A stretch of DNA of 64,000 bases. It comes from Sipunculus nudus. Lineage: Eukaryota; Annelida; Sipuncula; Golfingiida; Sipunculidae. The notes beneath the pieces are model-generated. The model made no database searches, was not told the DNA's origin, and was given only the letters and a program-made list of their open reading frames with translations. This document shows, piece after piece, positions 46,801-56,195 of the stretch. The stretch covers positions 17,505,664 through 17,569,663 of the forward strand of contig CM049315.1 in assembly GCA_026874595.1 (NCBI GenBank), written 5' to 3'. A program made the position numbers and the translations under genes. Position 1 is the stretch's first letter. Each line of letters opens with the position of its first letter.

Positions 46801-48766
46801 AAAGGCCAAACGTGATCAGACAAACGCGTATAGCAAATGTCATGTTAAGATACCAACTAATATATTCCAAACAGCAACGCCACAAGACATGATTCAAATG
46901 AAGACATTTTACAGCATAATGCAGCAACTTTGCGGGAGCACAATGACAGCTGTTAAACCACGTCAGGATAACCAACAGATGGCCGCGTGTGTCACGGTGG
47001 CTACAGCGAGGGACTTATTCAAAAAGACAGCTCGAAATAACCGACACTCATCCTGGGACACTCAAACACAATTCTACCCTTTAGATAACACGGTTTTCCG
47101 CATATCAGCTGTACCGGCAGCCAGTCTGCGTATGAAAACAACAAACGGTGGCCTTTACAGAACGGAAACTGCATTATGCACGGACGGGGTCTTCCTAAAA
47201 AACGCCGTCGACATTTCTGGTGACGTGAGCCACATTACGCTGAAAACATTTGAGGGTATCACGTTCGAATACGACGACGACACCGGCTTGATAAAACAAG
47301 ACACCAAAACGAAACTGGAGGCTGCAAAAAAGATTGTCACAGATGAAACAGCCCAAACACTGTGGTTTCCCCTGCCCTTGTCCCTAGAAGTGATGGACGT
47401 AAACATGTGCGAAACCCTAACGGAAAATAAAGGAAAATTGATTGGAAAGGATATACCACGGTACAACGGGTGTGACATGCAGCCGGACATATACCTTTAC
47501 GCTGCGGCACATCATCCAGTTCAGCGAGACGGCATTCACTCGCGCCGCGTAGCACTTTCGCAGTTGAGCCCGGAGGCCAGGGTGATGATAACACCTGTAC
47601 AACAGACATATGCAACAGCAGCCGGTATATGCGCTCTTGCAAAGCAGGCAGGTCATGCCACCCTGGGTTGCATGGTGCTGCAACACGACAAAGTGGAAAC
47701 AGAACACCTGTTCGCAGCCACCCCTGCGAGTATATGGCTCAGACAGGGACCCGTGCACACGCAAGAGACGATCAACGACACTCACAGTGGCACGATCGTG
47801 CAAGAAATGCTCCGTTTTTCTGAAACCAAGATGGGCACATCAGGCCTCGTTGTGCCGCACGCCATGTTCACAGGAAACCGCACAGACGGGGCATACCACC
47901 CAAGGGTCTCCTGGCAAGGCATCGACAGGAACGCACGAAACATAACATCTGACGTGGCTACGTTGTACGTGGAAAGTGCAAAGGCGTACGGGAGCAGTCT
48001 CGCCGGAAAGATGACCGCAAGCTCCACAGGCGCAGATCCCCTGCAAAAGACAGCCGGTTACGTTCAAGGACACAGCGCCTATTGGCCAGAGAGGGACGCG
48101 GGTCGCGGCCAGGCAGAAAAGTCCACAACCGATATACTGTTAGTGCCTACTTGCATGCCACTGGAAGCGTTCTGCAACGTCGTGGACGTGCGTAACCCGG
48201 GCAAGTCGGACGCTTTTCAAGACTGTGCCAACCGGATGACCCGCTCCATGTTTTTCACGGGGGAGGCGTCCGGTTTCAGCAACCCGTGGGCATCATTGCC
48301 GTTCTCCTTGGCTTACGTAGGACATTCACAGACGAGTGTAGGGGAACTGTTGCGCATGCCTCAGACGATTGCTGAGAGGTCACCCGTTCACAACGGACTG
48401 GACCGCGGCCTGACCGAACTGTTGGAGAACATGGAACTTGGCCATCTAGGGAGGAAAAGGAAAACACCAGGAGCAGACGTTCCTGTACCCGGATGGAAGG
48501 TCGGGACAAAAGGAGATGCAAGCCACACACATATCAGTCCGATGAGCCTGTCCAATAGCCCGGGCCAGTACCGACATCTCAGCCACGTCCTAGGCGGGGC
48601 CGTGCCAATGACATCTTGTTCAGCCCCTCACCTGTCCTTGGATAACCGTACATGGGGTGAGCCCACGCGCTTCCCTGACGGAAACTACAAATTGAACGGG
48701 TTTAACACATTACTATTCAACCCAAATGCCAACCCTGCCACGTCTGGAGGCCGTCCAATGGCATGA
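43898..48766 (+). CDS. Probable major capsid protein
   Basis: The 1622-aa protein is proposed as the major capsid protein because of size, composition and context. It is soluble, mixed alpha/beta, without membrane segments, signal peptide or enzyme motifs, and no other gene here fits the role. Known herpesvirus capsid proteins are about 1150-1500 aa, so this one is somewhat long. A C-terminal aromatic and Asn-Pro-rich part (FSNPWASLPF) resembles the upper-domain style of these proteins, but I cannot align it reliably by eye. ATG 43898 lies in a good context (CAACATGGCC), 271 bases from the divergent membrane gene. A poly(A) signal is at 48824. A large tegument protein is the main alternative. 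Confidence 0.55.
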   Translation: MAAIPPPHPQLGPWAFAFDNHHLAPYLNTGVQELYTLAKSYATGGLLENDPMDARLLESKFIRYYKCYVAGASVRGVQNTPLGVCLVQSFDPHMMDCRYEDVEYVSKDAVMSEPPQSDKAPPRTVQRRKKKFTFALSHSAYLDVPFDVLNVLRTKLASETNDAHTTEPIVRFGYMMQDGMRDLITSLRAGNMAHMGEFLRDISPDAAIMRALYATRLQLQRAPDPNRIALMKCQALNEAARMFMANLFSVRLDAYGAVRRLANQCSQQCDRIPFIRERSQRDEGAPWSGAKAKLKVAVEEAEAQLSRPGADPPSITQKLHLQRMKDLLSSESELFDASDVLCVVLMGPETYQQMAQGMSMYRVLIDLRRGVLRINKTEEQMIAHTGIMVLNIHSNKETVKDREPTAEEYVSIMRGPVDSNGEPTETLFAGVEKGYVVQTFPGLTHRDGLVLFSKDVSDVTDVTRRVDRDVTRDILHVTQITPIALCSQLDYVLDRLQNPSCTTGNLGDPHPVRNPSAKQRLQVPVSMTWKTYGGRDETVTALQALIDVLFNPDLYNFVSTTKRYNTPSKLHAAGTSGPSGRNDESTHTAGVWDVFPPKTRASLCDVVAHHDVSTTALRLHETEGPMARSYGWTCENTLLLPLQRSLSNVDHMNYHQAGSVRLLHDQPNPFQTLHFIPKNLDKTSFSKLCEITGGTIPDGFKEGTSALFVPRFHLENIPLCLRPLSSVQDAGESIARTHYPYLLDPTDPRSEAARVWSTSLNHSCQDLLCKRWEAMLIAKYPTDMLFVEKFHTHVCENGESIEFQYLLRSAYIFSAFGGVLTCDSNLTLMKAIATVPLPPVLRQFPPLQKLQQACRGIVKLTEDVAGCLMKRLAADLQVLGHGQIAAKLVSSEAVTFTKKESAILLRRSQEISSCTDLALPTPLPMGVTASNMWQHVDMKDSTDVTCFAWMRQQQNEFATHPTKYDVTEKAKRDQTNAYSKCHVKIPTNIFQTATPQDMIQMKTFYSIMQQLCGSTMTAVKPRQDNQQMAACVTVATARDLFKKTARNNRHSSWDTQTQFYPLDNTVFRISAVPAASLRMKTTNGGLYRTETALCTDGVFLKNAVDISGDVSHITLKTFEGITFEYDDDTGLIKQDTKTKLEAAKKIVTDETAQTLWFPLPLSLEVMDVNMCETLTENKGKLIGKDIPRYNGCDMQPDIYLYAAAHHPVQRDGIHSRRVALSQLSPEARVMITPVQQTYATAAGICALAKQAGHATLGCMVLQHDKVETEHLFAATPASIWLRQGPVHTQETINDTHSGTIVQEMLRFSETKMGTSGLVVPHAMFTGNRTDGAYHPRVSWQGIDRNARNITSDVATLYVESAKAYGSSLAGKMTASSTGADPLQKTAGYVQGHSAYWPERDAGRGQAEKSTTDILLVPTCMPLEAFCNVVDVRNPGKSDAFQDCANRMTRSMFFTGEASGFSNPWASLPFSLAYVGHSQTSVGELLRMPQTIAERSPVHNGLDRGLTELLENMELGHLGRKRKTPGADVPVPGWKVGTKGDASHTHISPMSLSNSPGQYRHLSHVLGGAVPMTSCSAPHLSLDNRTWGEPTRFPDGNYKLNGFNTLLFNPNANPATSGGRPMA

Positions 48767-49119
48767 AAGGGATTGGAGCGGTAATTGTCAAAGACGTTGT
48801 AAAATGTTTTGGAACTGTTATCTAATAAAGGTTTATAGTCGCAAGCATTGGTTGTTTGTTATATGTTGCGTACATGGTTATGTTCAAACACACACACAAC
48901 ACGCCGATCCCAAAAACAACACAACACATGAACACAATGTCGAATACCTCTTTATAACGCATGCCAGTCACCCCACAATGTTGGTCAAATGTTTGGTAAT
49001 ACTAACAACAAGAATATGCAAACAAAGTTCAGTCCTGGTTTGAGAATCTGTGAGAGTCCCCTCCTCTTTGCAATGTCTCCTATCGTACAATCCTGTACGT
49101 GGGGGCAGAGCGCGTTAGG
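48767..49119. other. 3' spacer between convergent genes
   Basis: Holds the rightward AATAAA at 48824-48829 for the capsid-protein candidate and otherwise AT-rich sequence. No canonical leftward poly(A) signal is seen for the gene ending at 49120. Confidence 0.55.
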
Positions 49120-49641
49120 CTATACATCCGTTGACACAATTTCAAAACGCATACGACCTTTGCCCCACTCGGCTTCGTCCTCTTTCAACATGTATCCGAT
49201 ATTTTCCAAGCAGTAAATAACGTACGAAAGCAATTCGGCATCAGCGGACATGGGAGTAAATTTGTAAATTTCCAAGATGATCATGCTCTCCAAAAACGGG
49301 ATCTCGCGACACAACGCTTTGTAGACGGCTGCTTCCGTTTCTGGTGACAACACAGGACCGGACTGGTTATTGAGATTCATCAGACAGAACAGACACGATT
49401 CTGGTGGCCATGGGTCCACTTGCAGGTGCTTCCACACATTCAGATGACAGTTGGTTGCCAGAGCGAGACTGTAGCAATCAGACAAGTCAGAAGCCGACTG
49501 TCGCGCTCCCCTGATGAAGTCTACCATTTGCCTGGCCGCTTCAGCATTTACACTGGTCATGGCGGCTTTTAGAAGGACGAGCCGTCTGAGTGACACCGAC
49601 CGCTTAGGTCGAGGTTTATCGCGACGGCTCACTGACGACAT
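49120..49641 (-). CDS. Unknown 173-aa protein
   Basis: Not recognised. ATG 49641 is preferred over GTG 49740, because a TATA sequence (TATATAAG, minus strand) lies at about 49702-49695, inside the longer version and 55 bases before this ATG. A basic N-terminus is followed by a compact helical body with CLFC near residues 83-86. Its size would suit a small packaging or egress factor. Confidence 0.6.
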   Translation of the reverse strand: MSSVSRRDKPRPKRSVSLRRLVLLKAAMTSVNAEAARQMVDFIRGARQSASDLSDCYSLALATNCHLNVWKHLQVDPWPPESCLFCLMNLNNQSGPVLSPETEAAVYKALCREIPFLESMIILEIYKFTPMSADAELLSYVIYCLENIGYMLKEDEAEWGKGRMRFEIVSTDV

Positions 49642-49693
49642 CGCGAGGGTCACAACTTGTACATATATGCAACTGGCACAGGGCCGTGTATCA

Positions 49694-49703
49694 CTTATAT
49701 AAG
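49694..49703 (-). promoter_or_regulatory. TATA box of the 173-aa gene
   Basis: The palindromic CTTATATAAG lies 53 bases upstream of ATG 49641 and decides the start of that gene. Being symmetric, it could also fire rightwards to the gene at 49815. Confidence 0.5.
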
Positions 49704-49814
49704 TAGTGGCCTGCCATTGGGGACGCAGACGTAACTGCACGGCAGGCCGTCAATGATACGATACGGGGGGTTGTGTTCCGATCATATCATACGTTAAGCA
49801 GTTGCTGTCACGTG

Positions 49815-52754
49815 ATGACGGAAACGTCGCCATGTGTGACCGGCAGTCACATCGCTTCTGAGAATGGGAACATGACAGGTACGAGGATCATGATTCTTGC
49901 ATGGAGGTTTCATGCCATATCCCACGACGGAACGTGTGCCTTGGCTACTTTCACCTGCGTTCCGTGTGAGGGGACAGATAAGGGCGTCCGATATCTGCCT
50001 CTGCCTTTTAAAATACCGGGAGGGTTGAATGTCAGGTTACATGCACGTCTGCCGAAAGACCACAGGGACTCGCATACCTGGAAGTGCCCTTGGACATTCT
50101 GTGACAAACTCCCGACCGAAAATAGCGTGTGGCACGATTTCATACCTCACCTTTTTCAGGCACTCTGCATGCACCTATCCGCTGCTAGTAGGAACAAAGA
50201 GCACCCGCTCGCCTGTTTCCCTCCGCTGATGACTAGTGGTGTGCGACCTGTCTTCCTGCCGCCACCCCGTGGCGGGACCGGGAGGTACCCAGGTGTTCTC
50301 TCACACTTTGCGCTTGACCATTCGGAGATGGACATGCGTGCGTGGCTGCATGTGAAACGCTTACGTTTACCAAAAGATGTCATCGGAAATGTTTCCTGGC
50401 CTGCACACGACCTCCACCGGAAATCGACAAACCGTGCGACCGACGGTGATGCGGACGCAATCACGGAGCGAACATTCACACGAGTCGTCAATTCGGCCGT
50501 ACACGAGTCACTCAACGTATGCAATGGTCACCGCCAAAGGCACAACGCTGTCGCATGGGACCCGCTTTCGCGCGCCGTCATACACTTATTGCAGACGTCC
50601 GGTGCCACGATGAACGTACCCTCAGACATGTTCACATTGCCACAGCTCACATTAGCACGATGCCCTGTACCACAAACAGCCAACCCTTTGAGGAAAGCGC
50701 GTGAATTGAGTGCATTTTCCGAAATGCTCAACCAATGTTTAGAGGACACGGAGTTCGGCGGTGCGTTCCTATTGTGTCAACCTCCGTCACACACGCTCCC
50801 GGATGACATCCATTGGCTGGACGTCAGCTCTGACCTAAGTGACATCAGACATGGTGCCTTCGCGCAGGCGTCATGGGTCCTGGAACACATGTGTCCTTCG
50901 CCCCTGCACAGGTCGGAGCTTTTTATTATATTACCCTACGGTTGTGTGGTTACTGGCCAGGGTAAATTGGCCTTTGTGAATTCGGGTGTCCCGTGTCACG
51001 CAGGCGAGGATAGCCTGCACGCCCATATATCCATCATGGGATGGCCGATGAATTTGTCACCTCAAGCTTTTGTTGCGGATGTCGCCATACCCCTGTCAAA
51101 ACGGCATAGCAAAAGCACAACAGAACCACATAGCCGAATCCCAATTGAGCCACATACGTGCAATCCATGCGTCTGCAACGAAGGAGAACCCCTTTCAGAA
51201 CAGAACCAAGCACGCGATGATGAGGGTGCCGATAAAGATAATCATGCGGTCACTATCGTCAAAGGACTCCCGCCGCAAACGGGAGGGGTGATTTATGCCA
51301 AGCGGGGCGTTCACACGGGGCAGTTTTACGGTATGGACGCCAACCAGTTTTACCCCACCCTAGGAGCACACCTGGATACGGAGTATTTACGTGAGCTGCT
51401 GGCTTGGTTGGCGGAACGCAGGCGCTTATTCTCACCATCGAAATCGGCCGCCTCCCGCGTAAAAGCCTGTCAAGTGTGCACTTACGGACAGTCGAAGTAT
51501 TACGCCCCTGAGCTCTATGACAGATGGACACAACTGGCACAGCAGGCAAGCACAGCTATGGTGGAGTGCGTGCCTAAAATGAATCGTTTGTTGCGCGTGA
51601 TGAAAGACAGCGTACTGTTCGAGGCTTCCCCAGACCTAACGGGCACAAGTGAAGACGCAGTTGCAGGGTCTGATGCGGAACTGGAAATATTTCAAAGCAG
51701 AGTACAGAGTCTGACAGGCTTTGCTGAGATGACCTTCAAACTCGAAGGGTCCTACAACCTCGTCGGCCTCATCGGGCCCTGTCATTTATTTCACGCCAAA
51801 CGCGATCCATTGTCCGGTTGGCGCTTGTCCAAGGTAACTGGCATCCACAGGTCTGATCATTGCCAAGCTGTCTCAGAGGCCATCGACGCCACGTTACATG
51901 AGGTCGTGCTGATACTCGGCGGAAAAGCAGACACTGGCTGCCCAGTGGAAGTCGCAACGCGAGATGAAGTGGAACAGTGTGTGCGTGCAGGCATGAAAGA
52001 AATGTACAAACACTGGCCGACAACGTGGGAAGTGCACACGACAGACCTAAAAGGCGTTTTGGGAAATCAACCCGATCTCGTCAATCGGTTCCTCCTGCCC
52101 GCTTTCCCGACAAAGCTGTCAGCTCCTACGAAGGGGGCACACTGCAAACAGAAGGGTGATTTCGCCGAAGTAACAAAAGCCCTGGTGTCACTGCGAGATT
52201 TCGATCCTTACGTGTGGAAGGAAGGCAGTTTGCCTGTACGTTTGACCGTGAAGGGGAAAGCGGGGCCTTACGTTTGGGTTGAACGCCCCGCAGTGTACAG
52301 TCCGGCCGACTGGGCTTACAGCCCTTTCCACAGGGGGTTGCTGGGAGACGCCGAACACGCGGGCCGCCCTATCCTGTCATGTTCCAAAATCAAAGCACGA
52401 AACGTGCCGGCAGAGGACCTGTGTTTCAACGTGGGACTAGTGCACCGTGACCACGTCTTGCCAGGCACAACCTTAGACTGGGAAAGGTACAACGACGTAC
52501 TGTACGCGGCGGTGCTGCCAGTCTTGCGAACTGTAACAACGGCGCAACTGCAGAAGATGCTATCGCACATATTTCATTCCGTCGCCGTCCAACACACACC
52601 CCCACGGTCTGCCCACGCGCAAGAAAACCTGTTACCCTACGGTATAAAATCGCTGTGTCCAACCACCATGGCAGAGTGCCAGAGATTGCTGCGTCTGGAT
52701 GACGAACGCACCCTGTTGTGCGATTCAGATTCATGTTACCCGTCTTGTTCGTGA
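49815..52754 (+). CDS. Inactivated B-family polymerase-like protein, UL8-like primase accessory candidate
   Basis: The 979-aa protein carries remnants of B-family polymerase motifs in the right order. Motif A-like GMDANQFYP (Asp508) corresponds to the family's Dxx(S)LYP. A helix with AERRRL is followed by motif B-like KACQVCTYG (Lys550, Tyr557-Gly558), where the usual Asn is missing. Motif C-like MKDSVLFE (Asp598) has the first Asp of DTD replaced. No exonuclease motifs are seen in the N-terminal half. Such a degenerate polymerase is what structure comparison has proposed for UL8, third subunit of the helicase-primase. ATG 49815 is used; the frame opens at GTG 49773. The mRNA probably ends at 53983 together with the next gene. 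A very divergent active polymerase is less likely. Confidence 0.5.
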   Translation: MTETSPCVTGSHIASENGNMTGTRIMILAWRFHAISHDGTCALATFTCVPCEGTDKGVRYLPLPFKIPGGLNVRLHARLPKDHRDSHTWKCPWTFCDKLPTENSVWHDFIPHLFQALCMHLSAASRNKEHPLACFPPLMTSGVRPVFLPPPRGGTGRYPGVLSHFALDHSEMDMRAWLHVKRLRLPKDVIGNVSWPAHDLHRKSTNRATDGDADAITERTFTRVVNSAVHESLNVCNGHRQRHNAVAWDPLSRAVIHLLQTSGATMNVPSDMFTLPQLTLARCPVPQTANPLRKARELSAFSEMLNQCLEDTEFGGAFLLCQPPSHTLPDDIHWLDVSSDLSDIRHGAFAQASWVLEHMCPSPLHRSELFIILPYGCVVTGQGKLAFVNSGVPCHAGEDSLHAHISIMGWPMNLSPQAFVADVAIPLSKRHSKSTTEPHSRIPIEPHTCNPCVCNEGEPLSEQNQARDDEGADKDNHAVTIVKGLPPQTGGVIYAKRGVHTGQFYGMDANQFYPTLGAHLDTEYLRELLAWLAERRRLFSPSKSAASRVKACQVCTYGQSKYYAPELYDRWTQLAQQASTAMVECVPKMNRLLRVMKDSVLFEASPDLTGTSEDAVAGSDAELEIFQSRVQSLTGFAEMTFKLEGSYNLVGLIGPCHLFHAKRDPLSGWRLSKVTGIHRSDHCQAVSEAIDATLHEVVLILGGKADTGCPVEVATRDEVEQCVRAGMKEMYKHWPTTWEVHTTDLKGVLGNQPDLVNRFLLPAFPTKLSAPTKGAHCKQKGDFAEVTKALVSLRDFDPYVWKEGSLPVRLTVKGKAGPYVWVERPAVYSPADWAYSPFHRGLLGDAEHAGRPILSCSKIKARNVPAEDLCFNVGLVHRDHVLPGTTLDWERYNDVLYAAVLPVLRTVTTAQLQKMLSHIFHSVAVQHTPPRSAHAQENLLPYGIKSLCPTTMAECQRLLRLDDERTLLCDSDSCYPSCS

Positions 52755-52835
52755 ATATCCAACCAATACGGATTCACCCTTCGAAGCGCCCGTGTACACA
52801 CACGCGATAAGACCAGATACAGCTTTGAAATAACT

Positions 52836-53795
52836 ATGGAAAACGGACATGCAAAGCGCTCCGAGTTTACGGATTTATACGTTGGTTTCCAACTTTTGGA
52901 CAGATCTGCCGGTATGAGGGATTTCATTGAATGGCTGCTCCACCTTAAACACGATGACACGTTTACATTCTGCGGTGGACCAGACGCATTTACTAACAGA
53001 CGAAAGCACATAGCATACCGTATGGCCCGATGCTTCGCTGATTACGCCCTCGTGCTGGAGGCAATACACTTCGCGCTAGAACGCATAGGACTGGCAGACC
53101 CCACACTGTGGGCAGCTTTTATGCCGGACGGAGTCGGTTTGCGCATATCCGCCTTCATGCAAAACAAAACGTATTCGTCTCTGTGGGCGTCTGTGGGTAA
53201 ACCCCATGAAATTGAGCTCAGGACGGCCTGGGCGGCGGCAACCCAATTCTGGACGCCAACGGGAACACCATACGCAGAAGAGGGCCATTTCCACCTGTCG
53301 TACGACCACGCACGTGACCCCGTACCGGGCGCCTTGCGTTTCACCGCATGCGGAGCTCTGGCTTTGGCTTGCGTGTCGACCAATACGGCCGCTAGGATGG
53401 GACAGATGCTACGTTTCCACATGGACCGGAGGCTTGCACTGCCGGCCATAGTCATACGTGACATGGCGCTCGGGTTCCTCATGATGGCGGGTGCAATACG
53501 CCACAAGAGCGAAGGTTTTATTTACACTGTAGACATGGATATGATACACCCTTTGCGCAGGCTGCTGAAGTCACACGCCTCCACTTGTGCTCTACCCGAC
53601 GCCGATATGAATGGTGCCGCTCACGGATCAAACGCGTGCCGCGGGAAGTGTACAGGACACGTCTGGGCCACTGTGTTCCGACTGTTACAGGCCGGGGATG
53701 CAATGGACCCAGTAGCACAGTACGCAAGGGACATGCGCCTATCACACGAACACGTGTGGAACGGTGGGTTGGGTCGCGGAAACGATATCCCATAA
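52836..53795 (+). CDS. Unknown 319-aa protein
   Basis: Not recognised. ATG 52836, 81 bases after the UL8-like gene on the same strand. It is helical with many aromatic residues and short hydrophobic helices (about residues 170-185 and 205-220) that look buried rather than membrane-spanning. A His/Cys-containing stretch lies near the end. The length matches capsid triplex subunit 2 of other herpesviruses, but no motif supports that. Confidence 0.65.
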   Translation: MENGHAKRSEFTDLYVGFQLLDRSAGMRDFIEWLLHLKHDDTFTFCGGPDAFTNRRKHIAYRMARCFADYALVLEAIHFALERIGLADPTLWAAFMPDGVGLRISAFMQNKTYSSLWASVGKPHEIELRTAWAAATQFWTPTGTPYAEEGHFHLSYDHARDPVPGALRFTACGALALACVSTNTAARMGQMLRFHMDRRLALPAIVIRDMALGFLMMAGAIRHKSEGFIYTVDMDMIHPLRRLLKSHASTCALPDADMNGAAHGSNACRGKCTGHVWATVFRLLQAGDAMDPVAQYARDMRLSHEHVWNGGLGRGNDIP

Positions 53796-54351
53796 TTCAA
53801 CCCTACCTTTCCCACCTCCACTATTCCCGGGGATCTCTGCAACTGCAGAAACGTCTTGACGGATTGACAAAGACGAAACTGTAAGTAAGAAGCAGGTGGC
53901 TGGAAATGAGGAGATGTTGAACCCTACAGAATCAGACCGAGTTTTTGGACTCTGATCATATCATACACACTCGTATTTCATCAATAAATTGAGTTCAGAC
54001 CACAATAAAGATAGATATATATTTATTTATTGTTTCACATTGTCATTGCTCTGCTGTGTTTTCGAATGTGTATGTGCGTGTGTGTGATGTAGGTCATATG
54101 ACAAAACGCTCTAAAGGTACAAACGTCCAGCGCGATCAAATAACGTACACGTCAGAACGGCTGATTGGGGTACCTGACAAAAAAAAACAATGTACAATTA
54201 TAACAGTTTAAAGTTGTATACACATCACAAAGAGAAACATATACCACATCACTCGCAAAACTGGTTTGGCTGGACCACAACAAAACATACGTTGTCACAT
54301 GTTAATGTCCGACACGCGCAAATCCCATGATGGGGACAGTATCAAACCTTT
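53796..54351. other. 3' spacer between convergent genes
   Basis: 556 bases with two rightward AATAAA signals (53983-53988, 54004-54009) and overlapping leftward ones (plus-strand TTTATT, 54022-54031). The rest is AT-rich with no gene. Confidence 0.6.
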
Positions 54352-55950
54352 TCAATCAGTATTGGGTTCCACGATGCAACACAACAATGCCACGTCCATA
54401 TTGTCGTCAAGCAGTACTCTTGACATGTAGTCACCATGTGTAACAAACACGTCGAAGGGCGACACAAGAGACGCCAAGACCAGTTGCACAAAACGTCTGC
54501 CCTCCTCGGAAAACCTGACAGCTTCCACGACACGGGCGAATTCGGGGTCCTCAACCACCACGATGGGTCCAGACCGAGCGTCCTTACAGATTACACAATT
54601 GTATGTGTTCAACGTCTCACCCCATGTCCCCGTGAGTTCATATCGCCATTGTGGTTTGACGGGTAGTTCCTCCACGCAGCACACGGTGATAATCTGGTCG
54701 CATTTCTTATGTGCATATCGTAGACCTTCCGTGTTTGCTGCAAAGTTCGCATAAACGAGGATGTGTGGGTACGATATTAACACAGCGGACATAATATCAC
54801 AGATCACTCGGGGTTGCAGATGACGGACAACCGTGATCAGATCACGGTCAAGCGCTGTGGCCGTTCGCCTGTGCGTTACAGACGGTCGCAGTGGTCCAAC
54901 GTATCTCTTCTCTTTCACATGATGTTCTGCGACGTCTGATGTTTCGGCACGCAACTGCTGTATGTGACTGTGACAACCGCCAGCATGAGACTCATTGGAT
55001 GCGGCTTTGGGCTTTCGCCGAATCTTGCACATCAACATTACCGTCCTTCCGTTGACAGAAGCCCTGTTGACATCATCTGTCAGCAACACCTGCCAGGGGT
55101 TGGTGTCAGTATCCTCCTCGGTCACCATGGCTTCCAAGAGGCTTTGAAAAAACGCACGACCGCCATCGGAATCGCTCGCGGCGCGCACAAGGCATTCAAG
55201 CTTTGGGTACGTCACCAGCACCATACGTTCACCACTAGCGTTTGTGTACGCCCCACAATGGAACGTACTCAGCACCTGGTCCCATTTTCCAACAAGACTG
55301 TAACTGTGATCGGGCTGTAAGGGCAATTCCTGAACGCAGTATATGGTAAAATCCTTTCCGCAAAACACGTTTTCCTGTGATGCAAATTGCACAACGCAAT
55401 CAAGCATGTGTGGGAAGAAGGCCAATGCTGCCGCCACCAGATCACATATTAATTCGGGGTTCAGTTGCTCGACGAGTTCGGACGCTGCTCGGTTGGTACA
55501 CAGAAAGAACAAATCTCTGTGTTCTGATGAACTTGTCATAATTCCTTGATCAGTTCCCGTTGGTCTGGCACCGGGGTGTTTATCGGGACACTTTAGCAGG
55601 ACCTCCGCCACAGTGGAAACTGCACCCTGAACGCCAGTGTCGTTAAGATAGATCACGTTCCCCGGTCTCTGGACTGTTTGCGGGGATTTCAACTTGCATC
55701 TCACGTCCAGATAACACACACCGGAAATGTGTGGTCGGAAGCATGCAAACGATACATGACCGGGCCTACCTTTTGGTTTGGCGGTATCGTTACACGTCCC
55801 GGGTTCCCCATCGTTCGATTTGGTACACGCGGTACCATCCGGTCGAGGGGCTTCCACTTCGCGATCTGATATGACAGTCTTACCCGTGCTGCAGCCTTCA
55901 GCTTCAACTTTCTCTGTCGCCGGGAGCGACGTGTTTTCGTTCGACGACAT
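54352..55950 (-). CDS. Unknown protein with an internally duplicated domain
   Basis: The 532-aa protein has a polar N-terminus of about 65 residues, then two related domains at about 155-315 and 370-528. Both contain, in order, LxPxxICDxxxAxLxxxPHxL, an FAxxxE stretch, a Cys-containing strand before the core EELPL or EELPV type motif (QELPLQP and EELPVKP), a Trp-containing turn (GKWDQVLSTFHC and GTWGETLNTYNC), and a helix before a final hydrophobic strand ending in Cys. The pattern shows an old internal duplication. A two-domain sliding-clamp-like processivity factor is one idea, without motif support. ATG 55950; a minus-strand TATA-like AT-rich run lies about 60 bases upstream. Confidence 0.65.
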   Translation of the reverse strand: MSSNENTSLPATEKVEAEGCSTGKTVISDREVEAPRPDGTACTKSNDGEPGTCNDTAKPKGRPGHVSFACFRPHISGVCYLDVRCKLKSPQTVQRPGNVIYLNDTGVQGAVSTVAEVLLKCPDKHPGARPTGTDQGIMTSSSEHRDLFFLCTNRAASELVEQLNPELICDLVAAALAFFPHMLDCVVQFASQENVFCGKDFTIYCVQELPLQPDHSYSLVGKWDQVLSTFHCGAYTNASGERMVLVTYPKLECLVRAASDSDGGRAFFQSLLEAMVTEEDTDTNPWQVLLTDDVNRASVNGRTVMLMCKIRRKPKAASNESHAGGCHSHIQQLRAETSDVAEHHVKEKRYVGPLRPSVTHRRTATALDRDLITVVRHLQPRVICDIMSAVLISYPHILVYANFAANTEGLRYAHKKCDQIITVCCVEELPVKPQWRYELTGTWGETLNTYNCVICKDARSGPIVVVEDPEFARVVEAVRFSEEGRRFVQLVLASLVSPFDVFVTHGDYMSRVLLDDNMDVALLCCIVEPNTD

Positions 55951-56069
55951 TTTTGTGCAACAGCCTCGACGGCGGCGTAGAGGTCTATGAGGGCATACCT
56001 ACCAACCGCGATATTTATGAGGCTGTGGAAGTGCCGGTGCATCACGTGATCACATGTACCAGCGGCTGT

Positions 56070-56086
56070 CACATTTATATATATGA
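56070..56086 (+). promoter_or_regulatory. TATA box of the 760-aa gene
   Basis: TTTATATATATGA lies about 115 bases before ATG 56196, in the 245-base space between divergent genes. Confidence 0.45.
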
Positions 56087-56195
56087 TGTGGTATCAGTCA
56101 ACCCCCCTCCAGATTTTGCCAAAAACGGGTTACACACGTGACGCACGCTGATTGGACGACCGTCAGCCGACTGGGCATACAAAGTGCTCCTGCGC

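Noticed and set aside
49120-49641. Calling the 173-aa protein a UL33-type terminase component
   Set aside because: The size is near, but the CLFC pair and overall pattern did not match what I know of that family.
52836-53795. Calling the 319-aa protein a triplex subunit
   Set aside because: Length alone matches; no sequence pattern could be tied to the family.
49780-53966. 13-base direct repeat GATCATATCATAC flanking the UL8-like and 319-aa genes
   Set aside because: Matches of this length are expected many times by chance in 64 kb.
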